Source of the DNA: QAMH01 sp964435565
Lineage (GTDB): Bacteria; Actinomycetota; Coriobacteriia; Coriobacteriales; QAMH01
DNA length: 22,723 bases
Direction of reading: 5' to 3'
Assembly (NCBI GenBank): GCA_964435565.1
Contig: CAYSZR010000029.1
Location: forward strand, 1-22,723
Shown here: piece after piece, positions 7,558 to 14,449 of the stretch
Layout of the letters: every line of letters starts with the position of its first letter
Position numbering within the stretch: the stretch's first letter is position 1
The notes under the pieces: model-generated
Databases searched by the model: none
What the model saw: the letters and a program-made list of their open reading frames with translations, nothing else
Told to the model about the DNA's origin: nothing
Made by a program: the position numbers and the translations under genes

Positions 7558-7586
7558 TTGTCTGTCCTCGCCCTGCGTGGTATCAT
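7558..7586 (+). promoter_or_regulatory. Sigma70-type promoter of the methylene-THF reductase gene
   Basis: TTGTCT (7558-7563) and TATCAT (7581-7586) are separated by exactly 17 bases. Transcription would start at about 7593, inside palindrome C. The leader to the chosen GTG at 7725 is about 130 nt and contains the inverted repeats ATGCCAA (7640-7646)/TTGGCAT (7669-7675) and CTACC (7681-7685)/GGTAG (7701-7705). Confidence 0.55.
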
Positions 7587-7590
7587 ACAA

Positions 7591-7608
7591 AAGTTAACAA
7601 GTTTACTT
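7591..7608. promoter_or_regulatory. Operator-like palindrome C at the transcription start
   Basis: AAGTTAAC (7591-7598), AA, GTTTACTT (7601-7608) is an 18-bp palindrome with one mismatched pair, the best of the three copies. It contains AGTTAACAA, the complement of the core shared with sites A and B. It sits 5 bp downstream of the -10 box, a classic repressor position, and 105 bp after the tetR stop codon. Confidence 0.55.
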
Positions 7609-7724
7609 AAAGGAACATGCGCTCGTATCGTTGTTGATTATGCCAATGTGCGACCTGATGTCTGATCGTTGGCATGGAGACTACCTCTATTATTTCCACG
7701 GTAGGATATAGAAAGGGGACACGC

Positions 7725-9410
7725 GTGGCAAACCGGTTCAGAGAGGCGCTCGAAAACGGCGAATTTGTCGTTACCTGTGAGATGATTCCAGGTCGTGGTG
7801 CGTTCGAGGTCAATCAAGAAGAGGAATATCAGAACATGAAGGAGATGTACGCGACTGGTCGCGTACACGGCATCTCTATCACCGATTGCCCGAGCGGCAA
7901 TGTTGCCATCAGCTCGCCGGCTGTCGGCCGCCGTTTCCAGAAAGACGGAATCCCCGCACTTGTTCACTACACCTGCAAAGACCGTTCTCGCAACATGATG
8001 CAAGGTGAGCTGTATGAGATGCAGCTAGACGGTTTAGAGAACCTGCTCGTTATGACGGGCGATTTTCAGGGCTCTGGTTTCGAGGGCGCTGGCCGTCCCA
8101 ATTTTGACCTTGACCCTGTCAATACGCTTCGCCTTATTAATTCGATGAACGCCGGCCTTGTAGTGCACGGCCGCCAAGGCGACACGCGCGAAAAACCCGC
8201 GAATTTCTATGCGGGTGCTGTGGTGAATCCCTTCAAGTACCGCGAGGGCGAGACCATGCCCCAGTACTTCAAGCTCGAGAAGAAATTGATCTGCGGCGCG
8301 AAGTTCATTATTCAGCAACTCGGCTTTGATGCGCGCAAGATGCAAGAACAGGTTTATTACGCTGAAGAGCGTGGCTATAAGGTCCCGATGATCGCGAATA
8401 TCTTCCTTTTGACGAAGGGCGCTGCCAAGCTCATGCAGAAGGGCGTTATCGCCGGTTGCTATATCTCTGACGAGCTTATGAAGACGCTCGAGGAAGAAAG
8501 CGCCATTAATCAGGAGCAGAAAGGCTACGCTAAGCAAAAGCGTATCGAGCGTGCGGCCAAAATGGTCGCCATCGCCAAGGGCCTTGGCTATGCTGGCGTT
8601 CACATTGGCGGGTTCGGTCTTGACGTGGATACGCTCACGCAGGTTTTGGATCAGGCTGAAACATATACCGAAACTTGGCGCGAATGCGCACGAGAGATCT
8701 CATACGGCAAGCCCGGCGGCTACTACGTCTATGAAGCCGAAGTCGGCGAGGACGGCACGCCTACGGGGCTCAACACGCACAGCCATTCCAATATGTCTGA
8801 AAACGTCGCGGGCCGCAAAGTTTTCAAGTGGTATAAGACCTCGCGTTTCTTCCATAAATTGGTGCTTTCTCAGAAATACGACGACGATGGCAATGTCGTC
8901 GCTCACGAACGATTCAACAATACCCTTACGAAGTCGATGGACAAGCGCGATAAAAAGAAGGGCGTCGCTCGCCATCATGGCCTCGAGCACACGGGCAAAG
9001 CGTTTATGTATGGCTGTATCGACTGCGGCGATTGTGGTCTTGAAGCTGCTATCTACAGCTGCCCGATGGCCTCGTGTCCCAAGAGCCAGCGCAATGGACC
9101 CTGCGGTGGTTCCATGGATGGCTACTGTGAGGTTTATCCGCCCACAAAGGACAAGTCCGCGCATTTCTGCATCCACTACATGGCGTATCACCGCCTGAAG
9201 AAGTACAACGAAGTTTATAAATATACAAGCTTCATCACCCCGCCTAATGAGTGGTCGTATTGGCAGCACAGCGCATGGAGCAATTACACCCATGGCCGGG
9301 ACAATTGCGCCAAGCGCATCAAAGTCGATTTGGGTTTTGGCGGCGCGCAAGGTGGCCTGCCAGAAAATTCTAAGGGGCCTGAGTCCCAGGAAATCAAGGG
9401 CGATTGCTAG
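7725..9410 (+). CDS. metF: Methylenetetrahydrofolate reductase with C-terminal MetV-like cysteine domain
   Basis: This 561-residue protein has a MetF-type flavin TIM-barrel domain in the N-terminal part (FREALENGEFVVTCEMIPGRGA at the start, then GISITDCPSGN, LVMTGDFQG and IHYHC-like barrel segments). It ends in a cysteine-rich domain resembling MTHFR_C/MetV: Cys431, 434, 437, 446, 451, 460 and 468, a probable iron-sulfur or zinc site. Acetogens often encode MetV and MetF separately; here both parts seem joined. It would interconvert methylene-THF and methyl-THF, joining corrinoid-bound methyl groups to the folate pool. The frame opens with ATG at 7674, but that codon has no ribosome site and lies in a hairpin. 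GTG 7725 follows AAAGGGG at 7 nt and gives a typical MetF N-terminus. Its promoter carries palindrome C. Confidence 0.85.
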   Translation: MANRFREALENGEFVVTCEMIPGRGAFEVNQEEEYQNMKEMYATGRVHGISITDCPSGNVAISSPAVGRRFQKDGIPALVHYTCKDRSRNMMQGELYEMQLDGLENLLVMTGDFQGSGFEGAGRPNFDLDPVNTLRLINSMNAGLVVHGRQGDTREKPANFYAGAVVNPFKYREGETMPQYFKLEKKLICGAKFIIQQLGFDARKMQEQVYYAEERGYKVPMIANIFLLTKGAAKLMQKGVIAGCYISDELMKTLEEESAINQEQKGYAKQKRIERAAKMVAIAKGLGYAGVHIGGFGLDVDTLTQVLDQAETYTETWRECAREISYGKPGGYYVYEAEVGEDGTPTGLNTHSHSNMSENVAGRKVFKWYKTSRFFHKLVLSQKYDDDGNVVAHERFNNTLTKSMDKRDKKKGVARHHGLEHTGKAFMYGCIDCGDCGLEAAIYSCPMASCPKSQRNGPCGGSMDGYCEVYPPTKDKSAHFCIHYMAYHRLKKYNEVYKYTSFITPPNEWSYWQHSAWSNYTHGRDNCAKRIKVDLGFGGAQGGLPENSKGPESQEIKGDC

Positions 9411-9421
9411 ACTGCACTTTT

Positions 9422-9458
9422 CAAGCGGGTATCGGGGATGTTCTCCGATGCCCGCTTG
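9422..9458. terminator. Long hairpin after the methylene-THF reductase gene
   Basis: CAAGCGGG (9422-9429) pairs with CCCGCTTG (9451-9458), and the stem continues inward to 14 bp with one G-U pair. No T-run follows, so it may be a weak terminator or an mRNA 3' end barrier. Smaller hairpins TTGGGC/GCCCAA (9497-9511) and ACAGGC/GCCTGT (9543-9559) lie between it and fhs. Confidence 0.5.
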
Positions 9459-9589
9459 TGATACAAGTCGCTCGCATGTGTGTTGAAGGTGAGACGTTGG
9501 GCTTGGCCCAAGGTTGAATCGATAAAGAAAATGTTGGTACGGACAGGCATAGAGCCTGTGAAATAGAAGGAAAGTAAGGAGACTAAGCA

Positions 9590-11266
9590 ATGCCATCAGA
9601 TATCGAGATCGCACAATCCGTAACGCCTAGGCCGATTACCGAGATTGCTGAAAAGGCGGGTATTCCTGACAAGTACCTGATCCCGTACGGCAAATCCATG
9701 GCCAAGATTGACCTCAATCTTCGTAACGAGCTTACGGGCAAGGAAAACGGCAAGCTCATCCTCGTGACCGCTATCACCCCGACGCCAGCCGGCGAGGGCA
9801 AGACCACGACGTCAGTCGGTTTGGCCGACGGCCTTGCAAAGATCGGCAAGAAGCCGATGGTTGCCCTGCGTGAGCCTTCTCTAGGCCCCGTCTTCGGTAT
9901 CAAGGGCGGTGCAGCCGGCGGCGGCTATTCCCAGGTCGTTCCCATGGAGAACATCAATCTTCATTTCACCGGTGACTTCCATGCTATCGGTGCTGCCAAC
10001 AACCTGCTTGCGGCTATGCTCGACAACCACATTCAGCAGGGCAATGCTTTGAACATCAACCCCAAGTCAATCACCTGGAAGCGCGCGGTTGACATGAACG
10101 ATCGTCAGCTCCGTCACATTATCGATGGTCTGGGTGGCCAGAAGCAGGGTGTGCCGCGTGAAGACGGTTTCCAGATCACCGTTGCCTCCGAGATCATGGC
10201 CATCTTCTGTCTTGCCACTGGCATCGACGACCTCAAGGCACGTCTGTCCCGCATCGTTGTGGGCTACACCTATGACAATAAGCCTGTTACCGCTCAGGAC
10301 CTCAAGGCTGTTGGCGCTATGGCTGCCCTGCTGAAAGATGCCATCAGCCCGAACCTCGTTCAGACGCTCGAGGGAACGCCTGCTCTTGTTCATGGTGGCC
10401 CATTCGCGAATATCGCACATGGCTGCAACTCCGTTACCGCGACCACGACAGCTCTCAAGCTCGCCGATTACGTCGTCACAGAAGCCGGCTTCGGTGCTGA
10501 CCTTGGCGCTGAGAAGTTCCTCGACCTCAAGTGCCGTTTTGCAGAGATCGAGCCTTCTGCAGTCGTTGTCGTCGCCACGGTTCGCGCTCTCAAGATGCAC
10601 GGCGGTCTGCCCAAAGATCAGCTGGGTTCCGAGGATCTCGATGCACTCGAGAAGGGCCTGCCTAACTTGCTCCAGCATGTTGCCAACATCAAGAATGTTT
10701 TCAGCCTGCCTGTCGTCGTTGCGATCAACGCATTCCCGACTGATACCGACGCAGAGCTCAAGCTTGTCGAGAACAAGTGCAATGAGCTTGGCGTCAAAGC
10801 TGTTTTGGCAGAGCACTGGGCAAAGGGTGGCGAAGGTGCCATGGCTTTGGCTGAAGAGGTCGTCAGGGCTTGCGACACCAAGCAGGGCCATATGACCTAT
10901 ACCTATGAATTCGAGGGCACGACCATCGAAGAGAAGCTCGAGGCTATCGCGACCAAGATCTATCATGCCGATGGCGTTGATTTCATCGAGAATGCACCTG
11001 CTCAGCTCAAGCAGCTGAAAGAGCAGGGCTTTGGCGAGCTGCCGGTTTGCGTTGCCAAGACGCAGTACTCCTTCTCTGATAACCCTGCACTTCTGGGTGC
11101 TCCGAAGAACTTCCGCATCGGCGTTCGTAACCTCACCGTTTCTGCTGGTGCTGGCTTCATCGTTGCGCTTACGGGCAGCATCATGACGATGCCGGGCCTG
11201 GGCAAGACCCCGTCTGCCGAGAAGATCGACGTCGATTCCGACGGCAAGATCACGGGCTTGTTCTAA
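9590..11266 (+). CDS. fhs: Formate-tetrahydrofolate ligase
   Basis: This 558-residue protein is full length for Fhs, which joins formate to tetrahydrofolate with ATP (reversible, so it can also yield ATP from 10-formyl-THF). The P-loop TPTPAGEGKTTT is at about residues 63-74. Other family segments include LREPSLGPVFGIKGGAAGGGYSQV (in the first third), NLHFTGDFHAIGAANN, VTEAGFGADLGAEKF and the C-terminal PGLGKTPSAEKIDVD. AAGGAG lies 9 nt before the ATG. In the order metF/V, fhs, fchA, folD it completes the tetrahydrofolate methyl branch of the Wood-Ljungdahl pathway. With a demethylation system upstream it may run toward formate and ATP, or toward methyl-THF; the sequence does not decide the direction. 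A hairpin at 11290 separates it from fchA. Confidence 0.97.
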   Translation: MPSDIEIAQSVTPRPITEIAEKAGIPDKYLIPYGKSMAKIDLNLRNELTGKENGKLILVTAITPTPAGEGKTTTSVGLADGLAKIGKKPMVALREPSLGPVFGIKGGAAGGGYSQVVPMENINLHFTGDFHAIGAANNLLAAMLDNHIQQGNALNINPKSITWKRAVDMNDRQLRHIIDGLGGQKQGVPREDGFQITVASEIMAIFCLATGIDDLKARLSRIVVGYTYDNKPVTAQDLKAVGAMAALLKDAISPNLVQTLEGTPALVHGGPFANIAHGCNSVTATTTALKLADYVVTEAGFGADLGAEKFLDLKCRFAEIEPSAVVVVATVRALKMHGGLPKDQLGSEDLDALEKGLPNLLQHVANIKNVFSLPVVVAINAFPTDTDAELKLVENKCNELGVKAVLAEHWAKGGEGAMALAEEVVRACDTKQGHMTYTYEFEGTTIEEKLEAIATKIYHADGVDFIENAPAQLKQLKEQGFGELPVCVAKTQYSFSDNPALLGAPKNFRIGVRNLTVSAGAGFIVALTGSIMTMPGLGKTPSAEKIDVDSDGKITGLF

Positions 11267-11289
11267 GCACTGTCTATAGTCATCTTGAG

Positions 11290-11326
11290 ATGGGGCAGGG
11301 GGGAAGCCCTTTGCCCCATTTCTTTT
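11290..11326 (+). terminator. Terminator or attenuator between fhs and fchA
   Basis: ATGGGGCA (11290-11297) pairs with TGCCCCAT (11312-11319), with further G/C pairing inside. It is followed by TTCTTTT and then directly by the fchA ribosome site AAGGAGG (11327-11333). It has the form of a rho-independent terminator, and being inside an apparent operon suggests partial read-through that lowers fchA-folD relative to fhs. Confidence 0.65.
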
Positions 11327-11340
11327 AAGGAGGAAATCAC

Positions 11341-11976
11341 ATGGCAGAGAAAGCTATGGATTTGAAATGCACGGAGTTCGTCGATGTGCTCGCTTCGAAA
11401 GCGCCGGCTCCAGGTGGCGGTGGAGCTGCAGCTTATGTGGGCGCCATTGGTACCGCGCTTGGCAATATGGTTGGATCGCTTACGGTCGGTAAGAAAAAAT
11501 ATGCCGATGTCCAAGATGCCATTCTTGAATTGAAGAGCCAGGCAGATGCCCTGCAGGGCAAGTTCATCGAGCTGGTTGCCAAAGACGCCGAGGTCTTTGA
11601 GCCGCTGTCTAAGGCATACGGCCTTCCTAAAGAGACCGAACAGGAAAAGGCGCACAAAGCCGAGGTTATGGAAAAGTGCCTGCACGATGCCTGCGAAGTG
11701 CCCATCGCCATCATGCGTGCATGCTGTGAGGCGATCGATCTGCATGAACAGTTTGCCGCAAAGGGTACTGCAATCGCGATTTCCGACGTTGGTTGTGGTG
11801 TTATCTGCTGCAAAGCGGCACTTCAGGCAGCAAGCCTCAACGTCTTCATCAATACGATGTCGATGACGGACCGCGCGCATGCCGAGAAGTGCAATGCCGA
11901 ATGTCACCAGATGATGGATACGTACCTGTCTAAGGCGGATGCCATTTTCGCCGATGTCGAGAAGAGGTTTTCATGA
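11341..11976 (+). CDS. fchA: Methenyltetrahydrofolate cyclohydrolase (FTCD_C/cyclodeaminase-like)
   Basis: This 211-residue helical protein of the formiminotransferase-cyclodeaminase C-terminal family matches the length of stand-alone FchA enzymes. The family signature KAPAPGGGGAAAYVGAIGTAL begins near residue 20, followed by MVGSLTVGKKKYADV. FchA converts 10-formyl-THF and methenyl-THF in the cytoplasm. AAGGAGG lies 7 nt upstream of the ATG. It overlaps folD by four bases (ATGA), so translation is coupled. A lone cyclodeaminase acting on formimino-THF in histidine or purine breakdown is the alternative, but the fhs-fchA-folD order favours cyclohydrolase. Confidence 0.9.
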   Translation: MAEKAMDLKCTEFVDVLASKAPAPGGGGAAAYVGAIGTALGNMVGSLTVGKKKYADVQDAILELKSQADALQGKFIELVAKDAEVFEPLSKAYGLPKETEQEKAHKAEVMEKCLHDACEVPIAIMRACCEAIDLHEQFAAKGTAIAISDVGCGVICCKAALQAASLNVFINTMSMTDRAHAEKCNAECHQMMDTYLSKADAIFADVEKRFS

Positions 11977-12821
11977 GCGCGAAGATTCTTGAAGGTCCCG
12001 TTGTAGCCGAGGCTCTGAACAGCCAGATGTCGGCCAAGATCGAAGAGCTTAAGGGCAAAGGTGTCACGCCTTGCCTGGGCATTTTGCGCGTGGGCGAGCG
12101 TCCTGACGATATCAGCTATGAGAAAGGCGCGACCAAACGCGCTGAAAGTGTCGGTCTTGCTGTAAAGAAGATGCTGTTGCCCGAGACCGTTACCACCGAG
12201 GAACTCGTCGCTAAGATCGAAGAGATCAATGCGGACGAATCTATCCACGGCCTGCTTATGTTCCGTCCGTTGCCCAAGCATATCGACGAAAAGCTCGTCT
12301 GTGAGACGCTTGATCCGGCCAAAGACATCGATTCGTGCACCGAAGCCTCTCTGGCCGGTGTTTTCACTGGAAGCGGCGTGGGCTTTGCTCCCTGTACCGC
12401 TCAGGCCTGCATCGAGATTTTGGATCATTACGATATCGAGTGCCAGGGCAAGCGTGCTGTTGTCATCGGCCGCAGCCTTGTTATTGGCAAGCCTGTTGCC
12501 ATGATGCTGCTTGCTAAGAACGCGACGGTTACCATTGCGCATTCGCGCACCCAAAACCTTGCCGAGGTCGCCAAGGATGCAGATATCATCATCGCTTGTG
12601 TCGGCCGTGCACATATGGTTGATGGTACCTATGTCGCACCGGGCCAGACCGTTATCGATGTCGGCATCAACTTCATCGACGGCAAACTCACGGGCGATGT
12701 CGATTTCGATGCCGCTGTCGAGGTCGTCGATCAGATCACGCCAGTACCAAAGGGCGTCGGCTCTGTGACCACGAGCGTGCTGTGCAAGCACGTCGTCGAG
12801 GCTGCTGCTGCCACGCTGTAA
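11973..12821 (+). CDS. folD: Methylenetetrahydrofolate dehydrogenase, probably without cyclohydrolase activity
   Basis: This 282-residue FolD-family protein oxidises methylene-THF to methenyl-THF with NAD(P). The family fold is clear: IGRSLVIGKPVAMMLLAKNATVTIAHSRT for the nucleotide domain, VIDVGIN and ITPVPKGVGSVTTSVL. Laid without gaps on E. coli FolD as I recall it, Tyr49 matches the active-site Tyr. The catalytic Lys four residues later is Ala53. The Gln of VQLPLP is Phe97 (MFRPLP). The Asp of KDVDG is kept as Asp120, but the next residues differ (DSCTE for DGFHP). Lys and Gln are tied to cyclohydrolase function in bifunctional enzymes, so a dehydrogenase-only role is inferred, with FchA next door doing the other step. 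Start ATG 11973 overlaps the fchA stop. A terminator follows. Confidence 0.93.
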   Translation: MSAKILEGPVVAEALNSQMSAKIEELKGKGVTPCLGILRVGERPDDISYEKGATKRAESVGLAVKKMLLPETVTTEELVAKIEEINADESIHGLLMFRPLPKHIDEKLVCETLDPAKDIDSCTEASLAGVFTGSGVGFAPCTAQACIEILDHYDIECQGKRAVVIGRSLVIGKPVAMMLLAKNATVTIAHSRTQNLAEVAKDADIIIACVGRAHMVDGTYVAPGQTVIDVGINFIDGKLTGDVDFDAAVEVVDQITPVPKGVGSVTTSVLCKHVVEAAAATL

Positions 12822-12848
12822 GTGCGTGATGCACGCATAGTATCGAAA

Positions 12849-12880
12849 TGGGCCCGGCTTAATGCCGGGTCCATTTGTTA
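12849..12880 (+). terminator. Rho-independent terminator after folD
   Basis: TGGGCCCGGC (12849-12858) pairs with GCCGGGTCCA (12864-12873) over 10 bp with one G-U pair, with loop TTAAT. It is followed by TTTGTTAA. It closes the fhs-fchA-folD transcript 27 bp after the stop codon. Confidence 0.85.
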
Positions 12881-12949
12881 ATAGAGCAGACGAAGGCGGG
12901 GTACAATATCTGCCTTTGCTTCGTGTCAGGTCAGAATCACGAGTGACGC

Positions 12950-14386
12950 GTGATACCATTTCGATTCATGGGAATATCCGAAAAGACACAGGTCTATTTT
13001 CTCTTTACGGTCACAGTCGTCGCCGCTGCGCTCGGCGGGCTCTCGCAAACCGCTCTCAATGTGATGATGAACGTTGTCTGCGACGAATATGGACTTGGTC
13101 TTGACCTGGGACAATGGATGACGACGCTTTATATCCTTGTGCTTGGCATTGCGGTTCCGTCGACTACCTTTCTCGATCGCAAGCTAACTGATCGAGGTTT
13201 TCTTTTGCTTGCGCTTGTCATCTGTCTTGTTGGGACGTTCATTTCCGCCATTGCAACGACATTTGCCTGCATGCTCGTCGGCCGTGTTTTGCAGGCAATC
13301 GCCTCGGGTATTCTTATTCCCTCGTCACAGAACATCGCCATGCGCCGGTTTCCTCGGGCAAGCCAGGGCGCTGCCATGGGTGTTTCGGGTATTGCGATGG
13401 GTTTTGCCCCGAACATCGGGCCTACGGTGGGCAGCTGGTTTGTGGCTGGGCCTGGCTGGCGCTGGTTCTTCATCATGCTTGCTGTGAGCATGCTCGTCAT
13501 GATAGCGCTGACGCTCGTCTTTCTGTCTCGCGAGAACCGACCTCGTCAAAGCATACGCTTTGACTTCGGGTCGTTTGCGCTGTGCGCTATCGCCTTCGGC
13601 GCTCTGCTTGCAGGCCTTTCGAACGCGAGCAGTTTTGGCATTCTGCACTATCTGGTTTGGTTGCCCGTGATCGCCGGCTCTGTGATGCTCTGGTTTTTCG
13701 TGCGTCGCGAAAATCGTCTCGAAGATCCACTTATCAACCTGCATATCTTCGATTCGCATGTGTTTCGTGCCGGCCTTGTCGGGCAGGGCCTTTTATTCGC
13801 ATCGTTTATGAATATCACGCTGGCGATTCCACAATTCATCGCAGACATGTGCGGCGGTACGCCAGCTGATGCCGGTATGGTATTGCTACCAGCGGCCATC
13901 GGTGCGCTTATTTTCAATCCGCTTGGGGGCGTTTTATCTGACAAATTTGGCCAGGTCCGCGTCTTGCGTTGGACGACGGCTGTGCTTGTGATCGGTTCCA
14001 CCCCTTTCGTGTTCTTCGATGGGTCGGTGCCGATGTGGCTTCTCGCCACATGCCAGTGTGTTCGTGGCGCGGGGATTTCTGCCTCTATCGGTCCATTCGT
14101 GACCTGGTCGCTCTCGCGTCTTTCACATGGACTTATCGCCCACGGCAGCTCGTTTAGCACGCTGGTGCGGCAAGCATGCGCATCATTGGGCACAACGGTG
14201 GTGGTGTTCTGTATTGAGGCGCTCCCGATGTTGGGTGTTGGAATGGCGATGTCATTTCACGTCGCGTTTGGCGTATCGGCTGCGCTTGCCATAGCCACAA
14301 TGCTCGTCGTGTGGGTCAAAGCGCGAGGTGTTGATGTAAATGAGCCTTTGGCCGACGTAGTACCTGCTGAGTCTATTCGCGATTAA
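12950..14386 (+). CDS. MFS transporter, DHA2 (EmrB/QacA-like) 14-helix family
   Basis: This 478-residue integral membrane protein has about 14 hydrophobic segments. The DHA2 layout shows in the early QTALNVMMNVVCDEYGL (helix 1), LDRKLTDRG (motif A-like loop), RVLQAIASGILIPSS (motif B) and GFAPNIGPTVGSW (antiporter motif C) in helix 5. Such proteins usually export drugs or metabolites using the proton gradient; the substrate here is unknown. The start is uncertain: GTG 12950 and ATG 12968 both lack a good ribosome site. It has its own transcript after the folD terminator (TACAAT at 12902-12907 could be a -10) and meets the minus-strand DUF1638 gene tail to tail, 63 bp away. Confidence 0.88.
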   Translation: MIPFRFMGISEKTQVYFLFTVTVVAAALGGLSQTALNVMMNVVCDEYGLGLDLGQWMTTLYILVLGIAVPSTTFLDRKLTDRGFLLLALVICLVGTFISAIATTFACMLVGRVLQAIASGILIPSSQNIAMRRFPRASQGAAMGVSGIAMGFAPNIGPTVGSWFVAGPGWRWFFIMLAVSMLVMIALTLVFLSRENRPRQSIRFDFGSFALCAIAFGALLAGLSNASSFGILHYLVWLPVIAGSVMLWFFVRRENRLEDPLINLHIFDSHVFRAGLVGQGLLFASFMNITLAIPQFIADMCGGTPADAGMVLLPAAIGALIFNPLGGVLSDKFGQVRVLRWTTAVLVIGSTPFVFFDGSVPMWLLATCQCVRGAGISASIGPFVTWSLSRLSHGLIAHGSSFSTLVRQACASLGTTVVVFCIEALPMLGVGMAMSFHVAFGVSAALAIATMLVVWVKARGVDVNEPLADVVPAESIRD

Positions 14387-14449
14387 CCTGTTCGTCTTGG
14401 GCGATTTGTTGCGCCACGCCGCTCGCGTTAGGGATTCTATGTTAGAGGT

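Noticed and set aside
7674..7724. ATG 7674 as the start of the methylene-THF reductase
   Set aside because: It has no ribosome site and sits in the right arm of an inverted repeat. GTG 7725 has AAAGGGG at good spacing and a typical family N-terminus.
9411..9589. Tetrahydrofolate riboswitch before fhs
   Set aside because: Hairpins are present, but I could not match the known aptamer core by eye.
8700..9614. 304-codon minus-strand frame opposite the methylene-THF reductase
   Set aside because: It is antisense to a well-supported cysteine-rich domain, and its own sequence shows no recognisable domain.
11904..12959. 351-codon minus-strand frame over folD
   Set aside because: It is a shadow of folD and its terminator; no domain is seen and the FolD reading is certain.
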